Positions 17,080-24,194 of a stretch of 64,000 nt of DNA are shown here, piece by piece. Numbering within the stretch: the first letter of the stretch is position 1; each line of letters starts with the position of its first letter. The translations under genes and the position numbers were made by a program. The stretch spans positions 294,501 to 358,500 of the forward strand of contig NZ_CP012184.1 of NCBI RefSeq assembly GCF_001420995.1, in the 5' to 3' direction. Source of the stretch: Pseudonocardia sp. EC080619-01. GTDB lineage: Bacteria; Actinomycetota; Actinomycetes; Mycobacteriales; Pseudonocardiaceae. The notes under the pieces were generated by a model. The model had not been told where the DNA came from, made no database searches, and saw nothing but the letters and a program-made list of their open reading frames with translations.

Positions 17080-17156
17080 GGCTCCATCCGACCACGTTCG
17101 CGGGCCCTCGGACGCGCGGGGCGGCGTGAGGTGCGCCCCGTCCCGCGGTGCGCAGT

Positions 17157-17162
17157 TACAAT
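17157..17162 (+). promoter_or_regulatory. Possible -10 element upstream of sigA
   Basis: TACAAT within GCAGTTACAATGGAAC is the only AT-rich hexamer in the 250-bp suhB/sigA intergenic region and differs from TATAAT at one position. No clear -35 hexamer is found 16-18 bases upstream. If used, the sigA transcript would have a leader of about 160 bases. Confidence 0.4.
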
Positions 17163-17329
17163 GGAACGCAGACCCCACCTCCGGGACGCGCGGCGACCTT
17201 CGACCGACGCCGGCGACCGAGGTGGTGCCAGGACAGAATTCCGGGGCGGTCCGTGGCCTCGTCTCCCCCGACGAGTGCGCCGCGACCGGCCCGAGTAACG
17301 ACTCCAGCGCACGTAGCGAGAGGGCCCAG

Positions 17330-18739
17330 GTGGCAGCCGCAGACTCCGCAGCACGCACCGACTCGACCATCGAGCCGACGTCGGGCACCGCACCCCGCAG
17401 CCGCCGCACCTCCGCGGCCGGCACGACCGGGGCGGCGACCGCCAAGAAGCCGGCCGCACGCACCCGCAAGCCGGGCACCGCGACGAAGGCCGCACCCGGC
17501 ACCGGCCCGAAGAAGCCGGCCGCCAAGAAGGCCTCCACGAAGAAGGCCGACGGCGAGGACGCCGAACTCGAGGACGGCGACGTCGAGATCGAGGACGGCG
17601 AGCTCGAGGAAGCCGACATCGAGGCCGACATCGCCGAGGCGGCCCAGGAGGTCGACGCCGAGGACGCGTCCGACGACGACGAGGACGACGACACCAACAC
17701 CGGCAAGAACCGGGTCGCCCCGACCACCCGGTCGTCGCAGCAGAAGTCGGCCGACTTCGTCTGGGACGAGGAGGAGTCCGAGGCGCTGCGGCAGGCCCGC
17801 AAGGACGCCGAGCTCACCGCCTCCGCCGACTCGGTCCGCGCCTACCTCAAGCAGATCGGCAAGGTGGCGCTGCTCAACGCCGAGGAGGAGGTCGAGCTCG
17901 CCAAGCGGATCGAGGCCGGCCTCTACGGCGCGGAGCGCATCCGCAAGCTCTTCGAGTCGAACGACAAGCTCTCCCCGCAGATGCGGCGCGACCTGCGCTG
18001 GATCGTCCGCGACGGCGAGCGCGCGAAGAACCACCTGCTGGAGGCGAACCTCCGGCTCGTGGTGTCGCTGGCCAAGCGCTACACCGGCCGTGGGATGGCG
18101 TTCCTGGACCTGATCCAGGAGGGCAACCTGGGCCTGATCCGCGCGGTCGAGAAGTTCGACTACACCAAGGGCTACAAGTTCTCGACGTACGCGACGTGGT
18201 GGATCCGGCAGGCCATCACCCGCGCGATGGCCGACCAGGCCCGCACCATCCGTATCCCGGTGCACATGGTCGAGGTCATCAACAAGCTCGGCCGTATACA
18301 GCGTGAGCTGCTCCAGGACCTCGGGCGCGAGCCCACTCCCGAGGAGCTCGCCAAGGAGATGGACATCACCCCGGAGAAGGTGCTGGAGATCCAGCAGTAC
18401 GCCCGGGAGCCCATCTCGCTGGACCAGACCATCGGTGACGAGGGCGACTCGCAGCTCGGTGACTTCATCGAGGACTCCGAGGCGGTCGTCGCGGTCGACG
18501 CGGTGTCCTTCACGCTGCTGCAGGACCAGCTCCAGTCGGTGCTGGCGACGCTGTCCGAGCGCGAGGCGGGCGTCGTCCGGCTGCGGTTCGGGCTGACCGA
18601 CGGCCAGCCGCGCACCCTCGACGAGATCGGCCAGGTCTACGGCGTGACCCGCGAGCGGATCCGCCAGATCGAGTCGAAGACGATGTCGAAGCTGCGGCAC
18701 CCGAGCCGTTCCCAGGTCCTGCGCGACTACCTGGACTGA
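17330..18739 (+). CDS. sigA: Primary RNA polymerase sigma factor SigA
   Basis: The housekeeping sigma-70 factor (469 residues). Residues 1-90 are a Lys/Ala-rich stretch followed by an acidic run ([20 protein letters not shown] and DDDEDDD), a region-1.1-like extension typical of actinobacterial primary factors. From residue 165 the conserved parts follow: region 1.2 ([15 protein letters not shown]), region 2 ([26 protein letters not shown], then [15 protein letters not shown] for -10 melting), region 3, and region 4 ([39 protein letters not shown] for -35 contact). The GTG at 17330 has GAGAGGG upstream and avoids an unrelated N-terminus of longer frames. A strong terminator follows. Confidence 0.96.
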   Translation: MAAADSAARTDSTIEPTSGTAPRSRRTSAAGTTGAATAKKPAARTRKPGTATKAAPGTGPKKPAAKKASTKKADGEDAELEDGDVEIEDGELEEADIEADIAEAAQEVDAEDASDDDEDDDTNTGKNRVAPTTRSSQQKSADFVWDEEESEALRQARKDAELTASADSVRAYLKQIGKVALLNAEEEVELAKRIEAGLYGAERIRKLFESNDKLSPQMRRDLRWIVRDGERAKNHLLEANLRLVVSLAKRYTGRGMAFLDLIQEGNLGLIRAVEKFDYTKGYKFSTYATWWIRQAITRAMADQARTIRIPVHMVEVINKLGRIQRELLQDLGREPTPEELAKEMDITPEKVLEIQQYAREPISLDQTIGDEGDSQLGDFIEDSEAVVAVDAVSFTLLQDQLQSVLATLSEREAGVVRLRFGLTDGQPRTLDEIGQVYGVTRERIRQIESKTMSKLRHPSRSQVLRDYLD

Positions 18740-18749
18740 CACGTCCCGC

Positions 18750-18787
18750 CGACAGGCCCCGCCGGTGTCCACCGGCGGGGCCTGTCG
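18750..18787 (+). terminator. sigA terminator
   Basis: Perfect 17-bp stem (18750-18766 with 18771-18787) with a GTCC loop, beginning ten bases after the sigA stop codon. Confidence 0.85.
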
Positions 18788-18904
18788 CGTTCCCGGCCCC
18801 GTCGCGGCAACGGTCGGCCGACGACGCTCACCGGTTGCGGCGACGCTCAGGCGATCGCGTGAGCGTGGCCGGGTCCGGTGAGCGTCCGGGTCGCCTGTCG
18901 GACC

Positions 18905-19873
18905 TCAGCTCCGCAGGAGCCGGTTCAGTGCGGGGGCCACGTCACGGTGTGTGCGGACCGTGGCCAGCCGTCCGCCCCCGAGCCGTGCGACGTCCCGCCC
19001 GAGCGCGGCGTCGTGCTCGCCGTCGGTCTCCAGCAGCACGTGCAGCTCCCCGAACCGCCGCGCGACGGTGCGCGGATCCGGCCCGGCGTTGTGCACGACG
19101 TCGCTGAGCAGCACCGCGACCCGGCGCCGCTCCCGGGCCCCGGCGAGCTCGGAGTGGGCGACGGACAGCCCGAACCCGACGTCGGTCAGCCCGCGGGCGG
19201 GAATCCGCACGAGCCGGTCGAGCAGTACCCCCGGTGTCGCGGGTTCGTCGAGCGGGGACAGCACGGCGGCGTCGGACCAGAACGCGACGAGTGCGAGCCG
19301 GTCCCCCGTCGCCCCGGCGTCGCCGGACAGCGCCGCGACCGTCGCGGCGGCGATCCGCACCTTCTCCCCGCGCATCGACCCGGAGACGTCGACGACCAGC
19401 GTGATCGCCCGCGGGGAGCCGGTCCGTTCCCGGACGACGATGTCGGTGTCCTCGGGCACCGGGCGCTCGGTGAGCACCTCCACGGTGCGGTCGAGGTCGA
19501 TGTCGTCGGACCGGTAGCGGTAGGGCTGCGGCGCGGGCGCCCCGCGTCCACGGGCCGCGCGCGGGTCCCGGGGCCGCCGCAGGGCCAGGCGCCGGGCGAT
19601 CCGGCGGGCCATCGCCGTCACCTCCCGGTCGGGTGGCCGGTCCTCCAGCAGCTCGGACAGGGTCCGGGCCCGGGCGGTGCGGGACGTGGTGAGCGATCCC
19701 TGTCCGCCGGTCTCGCCGTCGCCGGGGTCGCCGCGGTCCCCGTCCACCCGCTCGACGACGACCGGTGCGCCCGGCCCGGTGCGGAACAGCTCCGGCGCGG
19801 CGGTGAGCTGCTTCGGCCTGCGGCGCAGCGGCGCGAGGGCCCGCGACCGCTCGTCGGCCGCGGGCAGGGTCAC
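18905..19873 (-). CDS. VWA-domain protein, partner of a MoxR ATPase
   Basis: A 322-residue protein. Residues 1-130 are basic and Arg-rich; the C-terminal two thirds form a von Willebrand factor A domain with an intact metal-ion-dependent adhesion site: D-V-S-G-S in VVDVSGSMRG, a Thr in RGLTDVGFGL and Asp in LLSDVVHNAG. It resembles BchD/CoxE-type partners that work with AAA+ MoxR ATPases in metal insertion or complex maturation. The GTG at 19873 overlaps the MoxR gene stop as GTGA, so the two are coupled. It is the last gene of the SDR-MoxR-VWA run. Target unknown. Confidence 0.85.
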   Translation of the reverse strand: MTLPAADERSRALAPLRRRPKQLTAAPELFRTGPGAPVVVERVDGDRGDPGDGETGGQGSLTTSRTARARTLSELLEDRPPDREVTAMARRIARRLALRRPRDPRAARGRGAPAPQPYRYRSDDIDLDRTVEVLTERPVPEDTDIVVRERTGSPRAITLVVDVSGSMRGEKVRIAAATVAALSGDAGATGDRLALVAFWSDAAVLSPLDEPATPGVLLDRLVRIPARGLTDVGFGLSVAHSELAGARERRRVAVLLSDVVHNAGPDPRTVARRFGELHVLLETDGEHDAALGRDVARLGGGRLATVRTHRDVAPALNRLLRS

Positions 19874-20769
19874 GGCACCGTCGACGTCCAGGACGTGGGG
19901 ACCCGGCGCCGCACGCCGGGGCCGGAGAAAAAATGGTCCTCCCAGATCCGGGTGATCACCTCCTCCGGGGTGGTGTCGACGGCGTCGTCCACCGCGATCC
20001 GCGCGGACAGCGCCAGCAGGGCGGCGTCCAGCACGAGCCGGGAACGGTCCCCGTCATGGCTCCCGAGCCGCTGCAGCTCGACCGCGATCGCGGTCAGGTC
20101 GATCGCGCCGCGCACGCTCGACCCGCGGCGCAGGTCCGGGTGCGAGCGGGTCGCCCGGGTGAGGGCGACGGCGTCGGTGACGAGCCCGTCGTCGGTGACC
20201 CCGGTGCGGGCGCGCACGATCTCGGTCTCCTCGGCGGCGTCCTGGTAGCCGACGACGAGACGGCACCAGCGGTCGTAGACCGAGTCGGAGATCCGGGCGG
20301 TGCCGACGTCGTCGAACGGGTTCATCGAGGCCAGCACCCGGAAGGTCGGCAGCGCGGTGACCGTCCCCACCCGGGGCACCGTCAGCTCCCGCTCGGCCAT
20401 GGCCGCGAGGAGCACGTTCAGGGTGTCCTCGGGGGCCCGGTTGAGCTCCTCGATGTACAGGAACCCGCCGTCCTGCATGGCGCCCACGAGCGGCCCCGGC
20501 ACGAAGTTGTCGACCGCGTAGTCCTCGCGGAGCACCCGCGCCGGGTTGTGGTGCCCGACCAGCCGGGCCGGGGTGAGCTCGGCGTTGCCCTCCACGAGGA
20601 CGAACGGGACGCCCCAGTGCGCGGTGATCGCGCGCAGCATCGTCGACTTCGACACGCCGGGCGGGCCCTCCAGCATCACGTCCCGGCCGGCGGACACCGC
20701 CGCGAGCACGAGATCGAGCTCACGGCGGCGTCCGACCACGGCGCGGGCGATCGCGTCCCGCGCACTCAC
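19870..20769 (-). CDS. MoxR-family AAA+ ATPase
   Basis: A 299-residue AAA+ ATPase. Walker A is GPPGVSKST (near residue 36) with Ser in place of the usual Gly before Lys; the Walker B region is GGFLYIEELNRAPED, with I-E where D-E is usual, and sensor 1 is LASMNPFDDVG. The C-terminal lid has RSHPDLRRGSSVRGAIDL. These replacements occur in the magnesium-chelatase I/MoxR group, but they mean catalytic competence should not be assumed. GTG start at 20769, overlapping the stop of the upstream SDR gene (GTGA). With the VWA partner downstream it probably forms a chaperone-like pair for an enzyme of this operon. Confidence 0.87.
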   Translation of the reverse strand: MSARDAIARAVVGRRRELDLVLAAVSAGRDVMLEGPPGVSKSTMLRAITAHWGVPFVLVEGNAELTPARLVGHHNPARVLREDYAVDNFVPGPLVGAMQDGGFLYIEELNRAPEDTLNVLLAAMAERELTVPRVGTVTALPTFRVLASMNPFDDVGTARISDSVYDRWCRLVVGYQDAAEETEIVRARTGVTDDGLVTDAVALTRATRSHPDLRRGSSVRGAIDLTAIAVELQRLGSHDGDRSRLVLDAALLALSARIAVDDAVDTTPEEVITRIWEDHFFSGPGVRRRVPTSWTSTVP

Positions 20770-21578
20770 TTCTGCAGGAACCCCGCGTCGACCGGCAGCA
20801 TCGTCCCGGTGACGTAGCGGCCCTCGTCCGAGGCGAGGTAGACGACCGCGTTCGAGATGTCGACCGGCTCGACCATCTCCACCGGCAGCATGTTCTGCAG
20901 GTTCTCGCCGAACGAGGGGTCCCCGGAGATGATCCCGCCGATGTAGTCGTTGGTGACCATCGGCGTGTTCACGCCGGTCGGATGGATGGTGTTGACCCGG
21001 ATCGAGTGCGGCGCCAGCTCGGTCGCCAGGTTGCGCATGAGCCCCACGACGCCGTGCTTGGCGGCGACGTAGTGACCGGTGCGGCTCATGCCCTTCACCC
21101 CCGCCGTCGAGCTGGTGAGCACGATCGCCCCGCCGTTGCCCGCGGCGATCATCGCCGGGACCGCGGCGCGGACCGTCTTCCACACCCCGGTGAGGTTGAC
21201 GCCGATCATCTCGTCCCACTCGTCGTCGGTGAGCGACCACGTGTTGTCGGCGAACCCGGCGATGCCGGCGTTGCCGCACACGATGTCGAGCCGGCCGAAC
21301 TCCGCCACCCCGGCGTCGACGACGGCCTGCACCGCGGCGGTGTCCCGCACGTCGGCCTCCCGGGCGACGATCCGCCGGTCCAGCTCCTCGACCAGCTTCA
21401 CGGTCTCGTCGAGGTCCTCGCGGCGCGACAGCGGGTAGTGCACGGTGTCGAGCGGGTGGCAGACGTCGAAGGCGATGACGTCGGCACCCTCCTCCGCCAG
21501 CCGCACCGCGTGCGACCGGCCCTGTCCGCGCGCGGCCCCCGAGACCAGCGCGACCTTTCCCTCCAGGCGTCCGGGCAT
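20766..21578 (-). CDS. Mycofactocin-coupled-type SDR oxidoreductase (third of three)
   Basis: A 270-residue short-chain dehydrogenase. The nucleotide site is VSGAARGQGRSHAVRLAEEGADVIAFD; between strands two and three it has the family insertion (CHPLDTVHYPLSRREDLDETVKLVEELDRR) that marks SDRs with a non-exchangeable NAD cofactor re-oxidised through mycofactocin. NAG at CGNAGIAG, catalytic Ser in LTSSTAG and YVAAK (Tyr-x-x-x-Lys) are present. Substrate, probably an alcohol or alicyclic hydroxyl, is unknown. AGGGGAA precedes the ATG at 21578. Its stop overlaps the moxR start. No mycofactocin biosynthesis genes are in the window. Confidence 0.9.
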   Translation of the reverse strand: MPGRLEGKVALVSGAARGQGRSHAVRLAEEGADVIAFDVCHPLDTVHYPLSRREDLDETVKLVEELDRRIVAREADVRDTAAVQAVVDAGVAEFGRLDIVCGNAGIAGFADNTWSLTDDEWDEMIGVNLTGVWKTVRAAVPAMIAAGNGGAIVLTSSTAGVKGMSRTGHYVAAKHGVVGLMRNLATELAPHSIRVNTIHPTGVNTPMVTNDYIGGIISGDPSFGENLQNMLPVEMVEPVDISNAVVYLASDEGRYVTGTMLPVDAGFLQK

Positions 21579-21591
21579 CGTCGTTCCCCTC

Positions 21592-22428
21592 TCAGGCAGC
21601 GTTGTTCGCGTTCATGCCCGCCGCGACCGCGACGGACTCACCGGTGACGTAGCGCGCCTCCTCGGAGGCCAGGAACAGCATCGTGTTCGAGATGTCGACC
21701 GGCTCGACCCACGGGATCGGGACGTGGTTCAGCGACTGGAACGCCGGGGCCGCGTCGTCCCGGGTGGGGTTCGCCGTGCCGGGCAGGAACAGCTCGTACG
21801 CGGCCGAGTTCTGGATCATGTCGGTGTCCACGCCGGTCGGGCAGACCGCGTTGACCGTGACGCCGTTGCCCGCGACCTCGATCGCGGTCGACTTGACCAG
21901 CCCGATCACGCCCCACTTGGCCGCGACGTAGTGGGCGATGTTGGCCTGGCCCATCTTCCCGGCCATCGACGACGTCGCGACGATCCGCCCGTACCCCTGA
22001 TCGATCATGGTGGGCAGCACGGCCCGGAACGCGTGGAAGACGCCCGTGAGGTTGACCGCGATCATCTCCTGCCACATGTCCTCGGACATCTCGGCGACCG
22101 TGCCGAAGGAGAAGATCCCCGCGTTGGCCAGCAGCACGTCGATCCGGCCGAGCTCGGCGCGGGTCCGGTCGGCGACGTCCTGGACCTGGTCGCGGTCCCG
22201 GACGTCGGCCCGCACGGCGACGCACCGGCGGTCGAGCTCCTCGACGAGCTTCACCGTCTCGTCGAGGTCCGCCTGGCGCGACGTCGGGTACGGGACCGTG
22301 CCGAGCTGTTCGGAGATGTCGCAGAACGCGATGTCCGCGCCCTCCCGGGCGAAGGCCAGGGCGTGCGAGCGCCCCTGCCCCCGGGCTCCCCCGGTGATCA
22401 GAACGACCTTGCCGTCGAACCGTCCCAT
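21592..22428 (-). CDS. Mycofactocin-coupled-type SDR oxidoreductase (second of three)
   Basis: A 278-residue paralogue of its neighbours: ITGGARGQGRSHALAFAREGADIAFCD for the dinucleotide, the insertion SEQLGTVPYPTSRQADLDET, NAG in LANAGIFS, Ser in ATSSMAG and YVAAK. A longer substrate loop (DMIQNSAAYELFLPGTANPTRDDAAPAF) distinguishes it from the other two, suggesting a different substrate. GGAGGAG lies directly upstream of the ATG at 22428. It lies 37 bp downstream of the first SDR gene and 13 bp upstream of the third, in one transcription unit. Confidence 0.9.
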   Translation of the reverse strand: MGRFDGKVVLITGGARGQGRSHALAFAREGADIAFCDISEQLGTVPYPTSRQADLDETVKLVEELDRRCVAVRADVRDRDQVQDVADRTRAELGRIDVLLANAGIFSFGTVAEMSEDMWQEMIAVNLTGVFHAFRAVLPTMIDQGYGRIVATSSMAGKMGQANIAHYVAAKWGVIGLVKSTAIEVAGNGVTVNAVCPTGVDTDMIQNSAAYELFLPGTANPTRDDAAPAFQSLNHVPIPWVEPVDISNTMLFLASEEARYVTGESVAVAAGMNANNAA

Positions 22429-22465
22429 CGCTCCTCCTCGAGCGTCGGTGGATGTCGGTGTCCGT

Positions 22466-23272
22466 TCAGCGGGCGAGCGCTCCCCCGTCGACCGCCAGGC
22501 AGTGCCCGGTGACGCGCCGTGCGTCGTCGCCGAGCAGCCACATCAGTGCGCCGGTGATCTCGCCGATGCTCAGCACCTCGGCGAGCAGCTGGTCGTGCAG
22601 CCAGCGCTTGTGCACCTCGTCGGGTGCGAGGCCGAGCTCGTCGGCGAGACCGGCCAGCATCGGCGAGTCGACGGCGCCCGGCAGGATCGCGTTGACCGTG
22701 ACGCCTGCCGGGGCGAGCTCGACCGCCATCGCCCTGGTCAGCCCGACGACGCCGTGCTTGGCCGCCACGTAGTGCGCGAACTCCGGCACCGCGCGCACCC
22801 CTCCGGTGGAGGCGATGTTGACGATCCGGCCCCGTGGCGAGCGGCGGACGTGCGCGGCCGCGGCCCGCGCGACCCGCCACGTCCCGGTGAGGCCGATGTC
22901 GACGACGGCGTCCCACTCGGCGTCGGTGATCTCCCAGAACGGTGCGCTGGTGACGACGGCCGCGTTGTTGACGACGATGTCCAGCCGCCCGAACTCCGCG
23001 ACGAGGGTCTCCACCGCCGCGCCGACCCGGGCGCTGTCGCGCACGTCGGCGACCAGGGGCACGGCCCGGCCACCCGCGGCGGTGACCGCCGCGACGACCT
23101 CCCGGAGCTCGTCCTCGGTGGCGAGTGGGTAGGCCGGGACGTCCAGGTCACGGCAGACGTCCAGCACGCCGACCGCGGCACCGGCGGCGGCCAGCGCCAG
23201 GCAGTGCCCGCGCCCCTGCCCCCTCGCACCGCCGGTCACCAGCGCGACCTGACCGGTCAGATCGGGTGCCAT
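22466..23272 (-). CDS. Mycofactocin-coupled-type SDR oxidoreductase (first of three)
   Basis: A 268-residue SDR, first gene of the operon. VTGGARGQGRGHCLALAAAG binds the cofactor; a shortened insertion (RDLDVPAYPLATEDELREVV) keeps the mycofactocin-coupled pattern. The NAG motif reads NNAAVV, so the usual Gly is replaced by Ala; the catalytic Ser (IASTGG) and YVAAK are intact. The ATG at 23272 has GGGGGTGG seven bases upstream; a GTG nine bases further up lacks proper spacing. The upstream intergenic DNA carries palindromic sites shared with a divergent MerR/GAF regulator. Confidence 0.87.
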   Translation of the reverse strand: MAPDLTGQVALVTGGARGQGRGHCLALAAAGAAVGVLDVCRDLDVPAYPLATEDELREVVAAVTAAGGRAVPLVADVRDSARVGAAVETLVAEFGRLDIVVNNAAVVTSAPFWEITDAEWDAVVDIGLTGTWRVARAAAAHVRRSPRGRIVNIASTGGVRAVPEFAHYVAAKHGVVGLTRAMAVELAPAGVTVNAILPGAVDSPMLAGLADELGLAPDEVHKRWLHDQLLAEVLSIGEITGALMWLLGDDARRVTGHCLAVDGGALAR

Positions 23273-23293
23273 CGCCGCCACCCCCGAAACATG

Positions 23294-23404
23294 CGGAACC
23301 GTCCGGATCCGTACGGATCCGCGAGCCGTCCCCGTCGACAGACCCGGTATGTGAGGTGTAGCACCGGTGGGGGAATCCGGACGAATCGTTCCCGGACGGT
23401 TCCG
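23294..23404. promoter_or_regulatory. Palindromic operator cluster between the SDR operon and its divergent regulator
   Basis: CGGAACCGTCCGG (23294-23306) and its exact reverse complement CCGGACGGTTCCG (23392-23404) bracket the region. Overlapping the left arm is a perfect 18-bp palindrome, CGGATCCGTACGGATCCG (23304-23321). Between them lies GGAATCCGGACGAATC (23372-23387), which recurs with one change upstream of the GMC operon at 55767-55782. The adjacent MerR/GAF protein is the obvious candidate to bind here, but this is inferred. Confidence 0.6.
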
Positions 23405-23421
23405 GTGGGATGGGGGCTCGC

Positions 23422-24141
23422 ATGCAGTCGGACCGCTGGTTCTCGGTGAGTGAGGCCTGCCGGATCCTCGGGATCAGCCGCACGACGTTGCTCGCCGCCG
23501 AGAGCGCGGCCGTCATCACGCCGTCGCGCACGCCCGGCGGGCACCGCCGCTACTCGGCCGGGCAGCTGGAGCGCTACCTGGGGGCCGGTGTCCCGTTGCG
23601 ACCGGACCCGGGTCCCCGCCCGGCCGGGCGGGCCGCCACCGCCGTGGACGCGACCTTCACCGCCGTCGTCCGGGACGCGGTGCGCCCGCTGGCCCGCTCG
23701 CTCGACGCGGAGTGCGCGGGGTTCTACCTCCACGACGACGGCCGGTGGCAGCTCGCGGGCACCGCAGGCGTTCCCCGCTGGCTCGCCGAGCGCCTGGCCT
23801 CCTCGGCACCGCCCGCGCCCGTGACGGAGGCCCTGCAGTCCGGTGGGCCCCGGCTGTTCGACCCCCGGGTGACCGGGTTCCCCGACGCCCGGTCACCCGG
23901 GCACGGTGTCGCCGTCCGGGTCCGCGCCCCCGACCGCGTGCACGGTGCCCTGTTCCTCGTGACGCGCCCCGGCCGCGCCCCGCTGCCCGGCGAGCTGCAG
24001 GTCGTCGGGGCGGTCGCCGACCTGCTCGGTGTGCTCGTCGAGCAGCTGGTGCAGAACGCGGACCTGCGTGGACGGCTGCGTGACATCGCTGCGCTCTGCC
24101 CGGACCGAAAACCGGCGGAAACCGTCGGGGGTCCCGGCTAG
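23422..24141 (+). CDS. MerR-like helix-turn-helix regulator with GAF domain
   Basis: A 239-residue transcription factor. Residues 5-55 form a MerR/excisionase-type winged helix (FSVSEACRILGISRTTLLAAE and RTPGGHRRYSAGQLERYLG). After a Pro-rich linker, residues 75-220 resemble a GAF sensor domain (ECAGFYLHDDGRWQLAGTAGVP, then GVAVRVRAPDRVHGALFLVTRPGR). The divergent layout and the palindromes in the 149-bp gap suggest control of the SDR-MoxR-VWA operon and of itself. The ATG at 23422 has GGGGG five bases upstream; an in-frame ATG at 23410 has none at proper spacing. The ligand is unknown. Confidence 0.82.
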   Translation: MQSDRWFSVSEACRILGISRTTLLAAESAAVITPSRTPGGHRRYSAGQLERYLGAGVPLRPDPGPRPAGRAATAVDATFTAVVRDAVRPLARSLDAECAGFYLHDDGRWQLAGTAGVPRWLAERLASSAPPAPVTEALQSGGPRLFDPRVTGFPDARSPGHGVAVRVRAPDRVHGALFLVTRPGRAPLPGELQVVGAVADLLGVLVEQLVQNADLRGRLRDIAALCPDRKPAETVGGPG

Positions 24142-24194
24142 CGTCGATCTCCGGACCGGCGCCGGAGATCCCGTACCGCGGTCCGTCTCCGGGG

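Noticed and set aside
19870..20769. MoxR/VWA pair considered as missing CobS/CobT partners of the CobN chelatase
   Set aside because: They are 35 kb from cobN, in an SDR operon with no riboswitch, and show no feature specific to CobS or CobT.
20766..23272. Search for mycofactocin precursor or maturase genes beside the SDRs
   Set aside because: No short peptide gene with a C-terminal Val-Tyr motif and no radical SAM gene is present in the window; the SDR label rests on their own insertion pattern only.
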